In this document: one piece after another, positions 17,281 through 24,760 of the stretch | Position numbering within the stretch: position 1 is the first letter of the stretch | How the letters are laid out: the number at the start of each line of letters is the position of its first letter | Assembly: GCF_001748245.1 (NCBI RefSeq) | Contig: NZ_BDFO01000001.1 | Span: 4,479,471-4,543,470, forward strand | Direction: 5' to 3' | Length of the DNA stretch: 64,000 bases | Source: Oligoflexus tunisiensis | GTDB lineage: Bacteria; Bdellovibrionota_B; Oligoflexia; Oligoflexales; Oligoflexaceae | Notes under the pieces: generated by a model | Told to the model about the DNA's origin: nothing | The model's database searches: none | Seen by the model: the letters and a program-made list of their open reading frames with translations, nothing else | Program-made: the position numbers and the translations under genes

Positions 17281-17955
17281 ATGATGACTCGAATAATGCG
17301 GTTTGGGTTGCATGCGGCGCTGCTCCTATCCTTGCTGCCAGCATGTACGACGACAGAGGAATCCAATTCAGAAGACATACTCGCCGTGGATGATCTGGAT
17401 GCCTCAGCCCAGGCGCCCACGGACGTGATCCCCGAGGATCAGACCACCGGAGATTATCAACCGATCACGGATTATCAGCCGATCGCTGCCGATGATCCGG
17501 AAAAAGCGGCCCTGGTTCAGGAAGCCGAACAGGTTCTGCAGTCCGTCGACGAGGATGTCGTGGACTACGCGATTGCCGATTACAAGAGCTTCGATCCTTC
17601 GGGAATCGTGGTGCACTTTGAGTTTGATGACGCGCGGCTATCCGAAGCCACCATTGCAGCTTTGGATAAGATCGTGGCGGGCATGAAAAAGGATCCCCTG
17701 GCCCGTGTTACCGTTCGCGGTCATGCGGATAAGCAGGGTGCGGAGAACTATAATAAATCCTTGAGTGCCCGTCGGGCGAAAGCCATCGAGGATTATTTAA
17801 TCCAGCACGGTATTGAGAAAGACCGTCTGAATCCGATACCCATGGGGGAATCGGATCCGGTGGAGGAAGGTAATACCATCGCCGTCTTCAAGAAGAACCG
17901 GCGCGGTGACTTTAACATCAACTACGGGCCCTCAGCGTTTGGGACGCTTCCGTAA
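17281..17955 (+). CDS. OmpA/Pal-family outer-membrane lipoprotein
   Basis: A 224-residue lipoprotein. A signal peptide ends in the lipobox LLPACT. An acidic, Gln/Asp-rich linker follows, with a short repeat (DYQPITDYQPI). The C-terminal OmpA domain begins around residue 115 with VVHFEFDDARLSEA and includes VTVRGHADKQGAENYNKSLS, ARRAKAIEDYL and PIPMGESDP, which are peptidoglycan-binding signatures of Pal/OmpA proteins. It should anchor the outer membrane to the cell wall. The start at 17281 is chosen because the signal peptide begins there; a longer frame from 17149 would place non-signal residues in front. The stop codon is the first part of the tandem repeat array. Confidence 0.88.
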   Translation: MMTRIMRFGLHAALLLSLLPACTTTEESNSEDILAVDDLDASAQAPTDVIPEDQTTGDYQPITDYQPIAADDPEKAALVQEAEQVLQSVDEDVVDYAIADYKSFDPSGIVVHFEFDDARLSEATIAALDKIVAGMKKDPLARVTVRGHADKQGAENYNKSLSARRAKAIEDYLIQHGIEKDRLNPIPMGESDPVEEGNTIAVFKKNRRGDFNINYGPSAFGTLP

Positions 17956-18089
17956 GTGGTCGTTCCCCGGCTTTCGGAACGCAACGTAAGTGGGTCGTTC
18001 CCCGGCTTTCGGAACGCAACGTAAGTGGGTCGTTCCCCGGCTTTTGGAACGCAACGTAAGTTGGTCGTTCCCCGGCTTTTGGAACCCAA
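17951..18089. repeat. Four-unit tandem repeat, 34-35 base period
   Basis: Units lie at 17951-17984, 17985-18019, 18020-18054 and 18055-18089, almost identical to each other. Each carries the inverted pair GTTCC...GGAAC around CCGGCTTT, so each could form a short stem. The TAA stop of the lipoprotein gene is inside unit one, and the ribosome site of the next gene begins 4 bases after unit four. Because the period is not a multiple of three, the array is not a protein repeat. There are no unique spacers, so it is not CRISPR. Confidence 0.9.
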
Positions 18090-18101
18090 GTCAGGTGAAA
18101 A

Positions 18102-19169
18102 ATGCAGAATTGGTTGGGGTTGTTGTTCATCATCTTTGCACTCACGTCTGGGTCCCTTCCGGCTACAGATCGTGAACCGCAATATTCCACCTGGGCCGCG
18201 CAGGAACTGTTTCCCTGGTTTCAAAGCCAGCCGGATCAGTTCCTGACGTCCAAGGTGCCTTCCGCCCAGCCCGTGCAACTCCGCTATAAATCCTTTTTGA
18301 TCGATGCAGCCCGGCCGCAGGTCGTGATTGTGCACGGCTATGGCGAGCGCATCGAAAAGCTCATGGAGATCGCCTTCGATTTCCATCAGGCCGATTATAA
18401 CGTCTACCTATATGACCAGCGCGGTTACGGCCGTTCGACCCGGATCAATCCCGAGGGCAAGGATTCCATCTATGTGGATGAGTTTGTTCATTACAAGAAG
18501 GACCTCGAACAATTTTTGACCGAAGTCGTCGGAGCCTCCCATTCGAAGCCGACCTTTTTGTTTGCACACTCGATGGGTGGCCTCGTGAGTGCGCTTCTGA
18601 TGCACGATCGCCCCGATCTGATCGCGGGCGCGGTGCTATCGGCTCCGATGTTTTCGATCCAGCTGAATGGAGTGCCGCGCCGTATGGCTTTGCTGCTGGC
18701 GGACGTGGCATCGGCTCTGGGCTTTGGTTCCAGCTATGCCTTTGGTCAGGTCGGTCCACGCCAACCGGAATTCAATGATCACACGGGAACCGGATCGCGT
18801 CCCCGCTGGCAGGCTTATGCTGATTTTTATAGCAGTCCCGAAGAGTGGCCCTACGCGCTGGGCGGCGCATCCTTTCACTGGCTCGGTGAGGCGGTCCGGC
18901 AGTCAATCCTTGTTGATGACGAAGCCTGGGCGTCTCAGTTGAAAACACCTGTGCTGCTTTTTCAAGCCGAGAACGACACCTTTGTCTCCGCCGAGGGTCA
19001 GGACGCCTTCTGTTCCCGGGCTCCGCGCTGTCGCAAGGTTTTTGTACCCGGCACGCGCCATGAGATCTATCGCGAGCAGGATGCACCTCGGGCCGCCTAT
19101 CTGAAAGAGATCTGGAAGTTTCTTGATGAACAATTGAACAACACCACAGCTGCCGCCACCACCCACTGA
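18102..19169 (+). CDS. Secreted alpha/beta hydrolase, lysophospholipase (PldB/monoacylglycerol lipase) type
   Basis: A 355-residue protein with an N-terminal signal peptide (LGLLFIIFALTSGSLPA). The alpha/beta-hydrolase core shows VVIVHGYGERIEK, YDQRGYGRS, the nucleophile Ser157 in FAHSMGG, a likely Asp in QAENDTFVS and the His in PGTRHEIYRE. This layout matches Hydrolase_4 lysophospholipases and monoacylglycerol lipases, which release fatty acids from lysolipids or glycerides. It should act in the periplasm or outside the cell. AGGTGA precedes the ATG. The tandem repeat array fills the gap to the upstream lipoprotein gene, so read-through between them may be limited. Confidence 0.87.
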   Translation: MQNWLGLLFIIFALTSGSLPATDREPQYSTWAAQELFPWFQSQPDQFLTSKVPSAQPVQLRYKSFLIDAARPQVVIVHGYGERIEKLMEIAFDFHQADYNVYLYDQRGYGRSTRINPEGKDSIYVDEFVHYKKDLEQFLTEVVGASHSKPTFLFAHSMGGLVSALLMHDRPDLIAGAVLSAPMFSIQLNGVPRRMALLLADVASALGFGSSYAFGQVGPRQPEFNDHTGTGSRPRWQAYADFYSSPEEWPYALGGASFHWLGEAVRQSILVDDEAWASQLKTPVLLFQAENDTFVSAEGQDAFCSRAPRCRKVFVPGTRHEIYREQDAPRAAYLKEIWKFLDEQLNNTTAAATTH

Positions 19170-19357
19170 ATCATGGCCGAAATCCGGCCACACGCACGGC
19201 TCGTTCCGGACAGGAATGGGCCATTTTGCGTCATAATGGCTCGAAAATCCTCCTTTAACACGTCAAAACCACTCGAATCGCAGCGGAACGCTTTCTGCAA
19301 AATAGGGTACGCCGCTCACAACGAACGGCATTTCTCTACGCACAAGGAGTTCGCATC

Positions 19358-19768
19358 ATGTCTGGCCTCGCATCTGAATTACTTCCCCATTGTCGGTTGT
19401 CTCTCGAGGACAAGGATCTGGAAGGAATGAACCTTGCGATTGTCTCCCAGGCACCGAACGGTGCTGCTGCGTTTCGGGGATTGTACGAACTGCATAAAAG
19501 TTTGTATCGGTATATGTCCTTCGGCTACATCATGAGACGGACCGGTATCTCTTCGAAGGGTTACCTCTCGCACGTCATGAATGGTGATCGCCGCTTGAAC
19601 GCCCGCTATCATGATGCGCTCTGCGAACTCTTTAAACTGAACGATGAGTCCAGTGACCTGCTTCGAGCCATCTGGCTGCGGGACGAACTCCGCCTGCGTG
19701 ATCGTCGCGCAGCACAGAACGCAGCTCAATACCAACGTGCGACCCCGGAGCTAAGCCAGGCCATCTGA
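19358..19768 (+). CDS. Small HTH protein resembling the TIGR02147 N-terminal domain
   Basis: A 136-residue protein. Residues from about 48 to 95 (FGYIMRRTGISSKGYLSHV, NGDRRLNARYHDALCELF) have the pattern of the N-terminal helix-turn-helix of the TIGR02147 family, which is common in Fibrobacter and Bdellovibrio-type genomes. The usual larger C-terminal domain (about 200 residues) is absent; only a basic, Arg- and Gln-rich tail follows. A good AAGGAG lies in front of the ATG and a strong terminator follows, so it is a single-gene unit. A DNA-binding regulator is the best guess. Confidence 0.6.
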   Translation: MSGLASELLPHCRLSLEDKDLEGMNLAIVSQAPNGAAAFRGLYELHKSLYRYMSFGYIMRRTGISSKGYLSHVMNGDRRLNARYHDALCELFKLNDESSDLLRAIWLRDELRLRDRRAAQNAAQYQRATPELSQAI

Positions 19769-19826
19769 TGGGAAGGATCCGGCCTCGCTGAGGCCCTGCC
19801 CTTAATTTGTATTCTCTGTCGTCACG

Positions 19827-19857
19827 GCTCTGAACCCTGCGGGTTCAGGGCTTTTTT
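19827..19857 (+). terminator. Rho-independent terminator
   Basis: An 11-pair stem (GCTCTGAACCC with GGGTTCAGGGC, one G-T pair) closes a three-base loop and is followed by six T. It ends the HTH gene 58 bases after its stop. Confidence 0.92.
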
Positions 19858-19910
19858 CATTCCCTGTTTTCTGCAATACTGAAATGGTTCCATCAGCAAA
19901 AGGAAAAGCC

Positions 19911-20954
19911 ATGCAAAGGATGCTCTGGTTCCTGGCGGCACTCGTTGGCTTTCTGGCAACTCACCCGGCGACCGCTGCCGTCCTGCGGAAAAAATCAGGA
20001 CGCGCCATCATCATGGGTCTTTCCCGCGTCGAGCTGGAAAACACCGGTGTCGGGCAGTATATCCTGATCGAGAACTTCGAAAAAAATCAATGGACCGGAC
20101 TGATCAAAAAAATCTACCGCGTGAATCGCGCGCGCATCATGCTGATCGATGACGATTCCGAGGAAATGGAAGTCGGTGAAACCTTCCGCATCAAGCCCGG
20201 GGAAGCGCCCCGTTCGGAAAACCGTCCCGTCTTTGATCCCATGGAAATTCCCCCACAGGATGATGATGGAGAGGATCTGGCTCCTGTTCCGGAAGCCAGG
20301 CCCGTGCCGCCCCCCGCCCCGAGCCTCGTGGAACGCACGGTGCAGGAGCCGAGTGAACACGATCGCCTGCTGCTCACAGCAACGGTTGTCACCCGCTATT
20401 ACATCGTCCCGGCAGGCAAGCAGGAAGGAGACCTGCACGGCACGGGGACCCAGGTCCAGGGCACCTACCAGCTGCAGAAGGGACTCGGCTTTCATCTTGG
20501 TATTCGCAATGAGGATGTGGTCTACACGGGGGTGGATCAGTTTTCCGATTATGATGTTTCCGTGCTGATGTATTTCGCTGGCGTCTCCTACAGCTGGAAC
20601 TTCCCGCGCTGGAGCCTGAGCAGCGGTCTGCGCTATCTGATTCAGGGCAAAGGCGATGGTTCGCTCCAGGATACCCTGGTGGACGAGAATCAGCGGCCGG
20701 TGAACCTCCTGGTCCGTGGTGTGGGGCAATTGCAGGAAACTGATTTTGTGCTATCCGCTTCCTATAACTGGGAATATGTCAGCCTTTTTGTGGAAGGAAC
20801 CATCAGTTTGCAGGCTCGATATTCCACCAAATATCGCTGGCAGTACAGTGCCGAAGGCCCCAATGGCGAAGAGATTTTGCAGGAACTCCGCACGGAAAGT
20901 ACCTTTCCCGTCCAGGTGGAAGGCTTCGGCATCGGCATCAGTCTTTCGCTTTAG
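19911..20954 (+). CDS. Probable outer-membrane beta-barrel protein
   Basis: A 347-residue exported protein. The signal peptide (LWFLAALVGFLATHPATA) is followed by a small domain (residues about 25-90) with VGQYILIENFEKNQWTGLIKK that could bind the envelope. A Pro/Glu-rich linker (VPEARPVPPPAPSLV) comes next. The last 210 residues alternate polar and aromatic/hydrophobic residues (FHLGIRNEDVVYTG, WNFPRWSLSSGLRYLI, VSLFVEGTISLQARYS) and end in ISLSL, typical of a barrel. I recognise no named family. I chose ATG at 19911 because AGGAAAAG precedes it and the signal peptide begins there. It stands alone between a terminator and the cassette at 21 kb. Confidence 0.6.
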   Translation: MQRMLWFLAALVGFLATHPATAAVLRKKSGRAIIMGLSRVELENTGVGQYILIENFEKNQWTGLIKKIYRVNRARIMLIDDDSEEMEVGETFRIKPGEAPRSENRPVFDPMEIPPQDDDGEDLAPVPEARPVPPPAPSLVERTVQEPSEHDRLLLTATVVTRYYIVPAGKQEGDLHGTGTQVQGTYQLQKGLGFHLGIRNEDVVYTGVDQFSDYDVSVLMYFAGVSYSWNFPRWSLSSGLRYLIQGKGDGSLQDTLVDENQRPVNLLVRGVGQLQETDFVLSASYNWEYVSLFVEGTISLQARYSTKYRWQYSAEGPNGEEILQELRTESTFPVQVEGFGIGISLSL

Positions 20955-21150
20955 TGCCATCCATTCAAGCAGAAACCGATGGCGCCACCCGTCCGATTCT
21001 TACCGTGACCCGGCGTGGACAGACGCCTGGTCCCCTCCTAAAAAAACCTTTTTTCCTCAATAGAGCGCCGCGCTTTCACCTGACGCTGTTTAGCGACAGA
21101 GCGCTTTGTAATTAATACCTGACTCAATTCTGCCGAGGCGGAAAGAGGGA

Positions 21151-21173
21151 GGCCGAGCGCAGTGAAGTCGGCC
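21151..21173 (+). promoter_or_regulatory. Leader hairpin before synthase gene
   Basis: GGCCGA at 21151-21156 pairs with TCGGCC at 21168-21173 around an 11-base loop. It ends 3 bases before the ribosome site region (GGGAG at 21178-21182) of the synthase gene and could affect translation initiation. It does not match the conserved core of a c-di-GMP riboswitch. Confidence 0.35.
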
Positions 21174-21187
21174 CGATGGGAGATATT

Positions 21188-22855
21188 ATGACAAATTTAG
21201 CCAATTCCATTCGTCACACCAGGTTTCGTGTCCAGCAGGACGGGGATCTGACGCTCACGTTGCAGTCAAGCTCGGGAACCACCCAGCGACTCAAGGTGCT
21301 CAACTGTTCCCTTATGGGACTCGGTGCCACGACGGATCAAGCGCTATCCACGGATGAAGGCTTCTACGAAGGCAGCATCCTGCCACCCGCGAAGCTTTCC
21401 TGGGCTGATAAGACAGCTTATCTGGGCCGTTTGGTTTTGCGGGCGATACGCGCCGAAGACAACAGCTTTTTTTATGGTTTTCAAACCATTGATAACAAGG
21501 TGCCCATCGACGGTCCTTTGAGTCAGGTGCTGGCCATCACCGACAGTGCCTATGAATTTGAACTGGATCCCGAGAAATTCAGTCTCGCCTCCTTTCTCAG
21601 TTCCGAAAGTTCCAACGTCGATCTCTTTGCCCGCTGCCGGCAGTTTTCCTTCCTTTACAGAAAGTGGAAGGAAACACCGAAGTATCAGTATTATAGCCTG
21701 CGTCAGCCCTCCAAGGGCCCACGTGTGTTGCTCGACATGCCGCGCAAGCACGGCCGCAATGATTATCTGATGCTCTGTTCCAACGATTATCTGGGTCTGG
21801 CTTCCCATCCCAAAGTGATTGAAGCCACCAAGCTGGCCCTCGATCAATATGGATTCGGTTCGACCGGTTCCCCCATGACCACGGGCAATACCAAGATTCA
21901 TGATGAACTGTCGCATGAACTCGCACGCACGTTCGGCAAGGAAAAGGCAATACTCTTTAACTCTGGCTATACGGCCAACGTTGGCATCATCACCGGACTG
22001 ACGGCGGAGCAGGATTTGGTCATCGCCGATGTGCTGACGCATGCTTCCATTCAGGATGGAATGCGTATGAGTTCGGCGACAGCCCGCTTCTTCAAACACA
22101 ATCAGCCGCGGCATCTGGAAAAGATGCTGATCGATGAACGGGATCAGTACGTCGGCTGCCTCATCGTCACCGAAGGCGTCTTCTCGATGGACGGTGATGT
22201 CGCGCCCATTGACAAGATCAGTGCCCTGTCGCGCAAGTACAACGGGCGTCTCATGGTGGATGAGGCGCATTCGTTTGGAGTGATTGGCCCCGGAGGCCAG
22301 GGGGCGGCAGCCCGCTCTGGTGTGCTGCCTCAGGTGGATGTCGTGATGGGAACCTTTTCCAAAATCTGTGGCGGCATCGGCGCCTTCGCTGCGGGTTCGG
22401 CCGAGATGGTCGACTGGCTTTATCACTTTGCAAGGCCGCACATCTTTTCCGTCTCGATTCCGCCCAGTACGGCGGCTGCGGCTCTGGCCGCACTCCGCAT
22501 ATTCATCTCGGAAAAGGAACTTGTGAACAATTTAAAAGAGAATATCAGCCATTTTGTAAGCGGTTTGAGGCACATGGGCTTTAGCATAGATCCGCATCAC
22601 GAAAGTGCCGTAATTCCTGTTATCATCGGAGATGAAAAGAAACTGAGTATCATGAATGCGCACCTGCGGGATGAAGGAATCTTTGCGGTTCCGATCGTTT
22701 ATCCTGCCGTCAGTCGCACCAGCTGCCGGTTCCGGTTCACTCTGATGGCTCAGCACACGCGCTCCGATTTGGATTTTGTCCTCACCACCTTGGAAGCGGC
22801 GATGCGCAAGGCCGATTTTTCACCGGACCAGGTGAATCTTCCATTGGTGGCCTAG
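21188..22855 (+). CDS. Alpha-oxoamine synthase with N-terminal PilZ-like domain
   Basis: A 555-residue fusion. Residues about 1-110 look like a PilZ domain: RHTRFRVQQDG, then LNCSLMGLG (N-x-S-x-x-G) and FFYGFQTID. From about 180 on it is a PLP enzyme of the alpha-oxoamine synthase family (BioF, KBL, ALAS, SPT, CqsA/LqsA). Visible residues are LCSNDYLGLASHP, YGFGSTGSPMTTGN, His285 (THASIQDG), Asp358 and His361 (MVDEAHSFG), and the PLP lysine Lys392 (GTFSKICGG). These enzymes condense an amino acid with an acyl-CoA. The substrate cannot be read; ketone signal synthesis is favoured by the adjacent kinase and receiver genes, sphingoid base synthesis is the alternative. I chose ATG at 21188 over 21176 because GGGAG fits it. 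The stop is 9 bases before the kinase gene. Confidence 0.8.
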   Translation: MTNLANSIRHTRFRVQQDGDLTLTLQSSSGTTQRLKVLNCSLMGLGATTDQALSTDEGFYEGSILPPAKLSWADKTAYLGRLVLRAIRAEDNSFFYGFQTIDNKVPIDGPLSQVLAITDSAYEFELDPEKFSLASFLSSESSNVDLFARCRQFSFLYRKWKETPKYQYYSLRQPSKGPRVLLDMPRKHGRNDYLMLCSNDYLGLASHPKVIEATKLALDQYGFGSTGSPMTTGNTKIHDELSHELARTFGKEKAILFNSGYTANVGIITGLTAEQDLVIADVLTHASIQDGMRMSSATARFFKHNQPRHLEKMLIDERDQYVGCLIVTEGVFSMDGDVAPIDKISALSRKYNGRLMVDEAHSFGVIGPGGQGAAARSGVLPQVDVVMGTFSKICGGIGAFAAGSAEMVDWLYHFARPHIFSVSIPPSTAAAALAALRIFISEKELVNNLKENISHFVSGLRHMGFSIDPHHESAVIPVIIGDEKKLSIMNAHLRDEGIFAVPIVYPAVSRTSCRFRFTLMAQHTRSDLDFVLTTLEAAMRKADFSPDQVNLPLVA

Positions 22856-22864
22856 GAGGTTTGG

Positions 22865-24760
22865 ATGAGTTTGTCCGAGTTCGCCGTCACGGTGCTCATG
22901 AGCCTGACATCCTTATTTGGTGTCGGGCCTTTACCGTCGTCTTCGGACCCGGCGAGCCCCTGGACTGTGGACCAGCCTTGGCAGGAAAGTCAGGGCATTT
23001 ACAAACTGGAAGCCAGCAGCGAAGCGGCCCCGCGGGAATGCGCGGCGAACCCCGACGGCTTCATCGAATTTCCCATGATCATTCACGGCGCCCATGAAGC
23101 CCTCCTGGATGGGAAAAAAGTCGAATTCTTTGGCGACCCCACCTTTCGCACTGTGCGCTCCTTCTATGGAACCATGCTGGTATCCTGCCAAAACCTTTTG
23201 GACGGAAAAAAACTCACCTGGCGCGCATATTCCTATAGCCAGTATTTTGCACGGGTCACCTTCTGGCCCAAGTTCAGGCCCTATTCTCCGAATATCAATT
23301 TCTTTCAGGAAACCTTGAACGCCGTGGTTTCGGGTGGGCTTTTGATGCTCGCCCTGATCAGCGGCTTTGTCTTCTGGGGTCAGGTTTCCCATCTGCTCAC
23401 GCTCTCGCTGGTCGGCACGGGGGCCGCGTTTGCTGCCTATTTCATTGCCACGACCCCACTCCCGTTCAATCTGCACTTCCCCATGCTTTATCTGCATAAG
23501 CTCGCGGATTTTTCGCTGTGGATTGGAACCCTGCTCCTCTTCAATACCTTCCGCGTGATCGGCCTCGTGGGCAAAGGCCCCTTTGCGATCTACTGTGCGC
23601 ATGTGGGCCTCGCGGTTCTGATCATTGCGCTCGGCACGACGGGGGATGTGATTCAATTGGGTACGACCCTGCCCTTTGGAATGTTCTTTGGGGTCATGGG
23701 CATGGGCTTTTGCAATCTTCTGCAAAGGTCCAGGGCGCAGGGAATTCACCGCACCTTTATTCTACAGATTCTCAGTCTCAGTTCCTTTATTCTGATGTCA
23801 GGCAATGATGTCCTGGTCGTGCTGGGTCTTATCCAAGGGCCGGTTCTGCTGTCGATCGGGGTGCTGGGCGGGGTCACGTTCCTGGCCTTGGATGTGCATG
23901 AACGCATCACGGAAGCCTATCGGGAACGGGACTACCTCCGTCATCATCTGGAAGATGAAGTTATTAAAAAGACCGCGGAAATTTCCGCCAAGACCGAAGC
24001 GCTGGAGGAGGCCCTCGACTCCTTGCGTCTGGCTCAGGCCGATCTGATTCAATCCTCGAAGATGGCCTCGCTCGGCATGGTGGCCGCCGGCATCGCGCAC
24101 GAAATCAATAATTCCTTGAACTATGTGAACGGCGCGATCACCCCCCTGCGCCGGCTCTTTCAAAAAAGTGTCAACTTCGAATACACCGAGCAGGCCAACA
24201 AACTGATGGGGGTCATGCAGGAAGGCCTGCGTTTGACCTTTGAAATCATGAACAGTCTGCGCACCTATACCGGTCTCAATCATGCGAGCATGCGCGAACA
24301 TCGCGTCATCGACCTCGTGCGTTCGACCATGGCGATCCTCAACAACCGCGTGCCGGAGGGCGTCAAGGTTGAAATCAATGTCCCGGATGATCTGGAAGTT
24401 GCCGTGAACGGTGCCTCCATCAATCAGGTGCTGGTCAACCTCGTCATCAACGCTCTCGATGCCATCGGCGATCGTGGGCTGATTCAAATCACCGCGGAAG
24501 CTGCCCAGGATGCCGTCTGCCTGAGGGTTCGCGACGATGGTCCGGGTGTGCCGCGGGATATTCGCGACAAGGTTTTCGATCCCTTCTTTACGACGAAGGA
24601 TGTCGGCAAAGGCACCGGCCTCGGTTTGCATATCTCACGCAGGGAAGTGGCCCGTCACGGCGGTTCTCTGCTTTTGGATTCTGATTCGGTTCAAGGTTCG
24701 ACCTTCACCATCACGCTTCCCAAACATCCTCACGGAGGTGCCTCGGCATGCAGCCCGTGA
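22865..24760 (+). CDS. 7TM sensor histidine kinase (7TMR-DISM-like), cassette partner
   Basis: A 631-residue membrane kinase. A signal helix (FAVTVLMSLTSLFGVG) precedes an extracytoplasmic domain of about 130 residues with two cysteines (RECAAN, VSCQNLL). About seven hydrophobic helices occupy 150-355 (NAVVSGGLLMLALISGFVFW, ADFSLWIGTLLLFNTF and others). A coiled coil leads to the core: His412 in AAGIAHEINNSLNYVNG. The ATPase domain shows INQVLVNLVINALDAIG, RDDGPGVP and FFTTKDVGKGTGLGLHIS. AGGAGG precedes the ATG, and the gene overlaps the receiver/cyclase gene by 13 bases. In Vibrio and Legionella, CqsA and LqsA synthases are also accompanied by multi-helix membrane kinases (CqsS, LqsS). Ligand identity is inferred only from this context. 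Confidence 0.9.
   Translation: MSLSEFAVTVLMSLTSLFGVGPLPSSSDPASPWTVDQPWQESQGIYKLEASSEAAPRECAANPDGFIEFPMIIHGAHEALLDGKKVEFFGDPTFRTVRSFYGTMLVSCQNLLDGKKLTWRAYSYSQYFARVTFWPKFRPYSPNINFFQETLNAVVSGGLLMLALISGFVFWGQVSHLLTLSLVGTGAAFAAYFIATTPLPFNLHFPMLYLHKLADFSLWIGTLLLFNTFRVIGLVGKGPFAIYCAHVGLAVLIIALGTTGDVIQLGTTLPFGMFFGVMGMGFCNLLQRSRAQGIHRTFILQILSLSSFILMSGNDVLVVLGLIQGPVLLSIGVLGGVTFLALDVHERITEAYRERDYLRHHLEDEVIKKTAEISAKTEALEEALDSLRLAQADLIQSSKMASLGMVAAGIAHEINNSLNYVNGAITPLRRLFQKSVNFEYTEQANKLMGVMQEGLRLTFEIMNSLRTYTGLNHASMREHRVIDLVRSTMAILNNRVPEGVKVEINVPDDLEVAVNGASINQVLVNLVINALDAIGDRGLIQITAEAAQDAVCLRVRDDGPGVPRDIRDKVFDPFFTTKDVGKGTGLGLHISRREVARHGGSLLLDSDSVQGSTFTITLPKHPHGGASACSP

Noticed and set aside
17951..18089. 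Possible CRISPR array
   Set aside because: Units are contiguous with no unique spacers, and no cas gene is in the window.
17918..18386. Open frames on the minus strand across the tandem repeat that look like a repetitive protein
   Set aside because: The period of 34-35 bases is not a multiple of three, so the repeats fall in different frames, and the frames run antisense into the lysophospholipase gene without a ribosome site.
21121..21187. c-di-GMP riboswitch in front of the PilZ/synthase gene
   Set aside because: The leader has a hairpin and a GAAAGAGGG string, but not the conserved paired core of a GEMM riboswitch.
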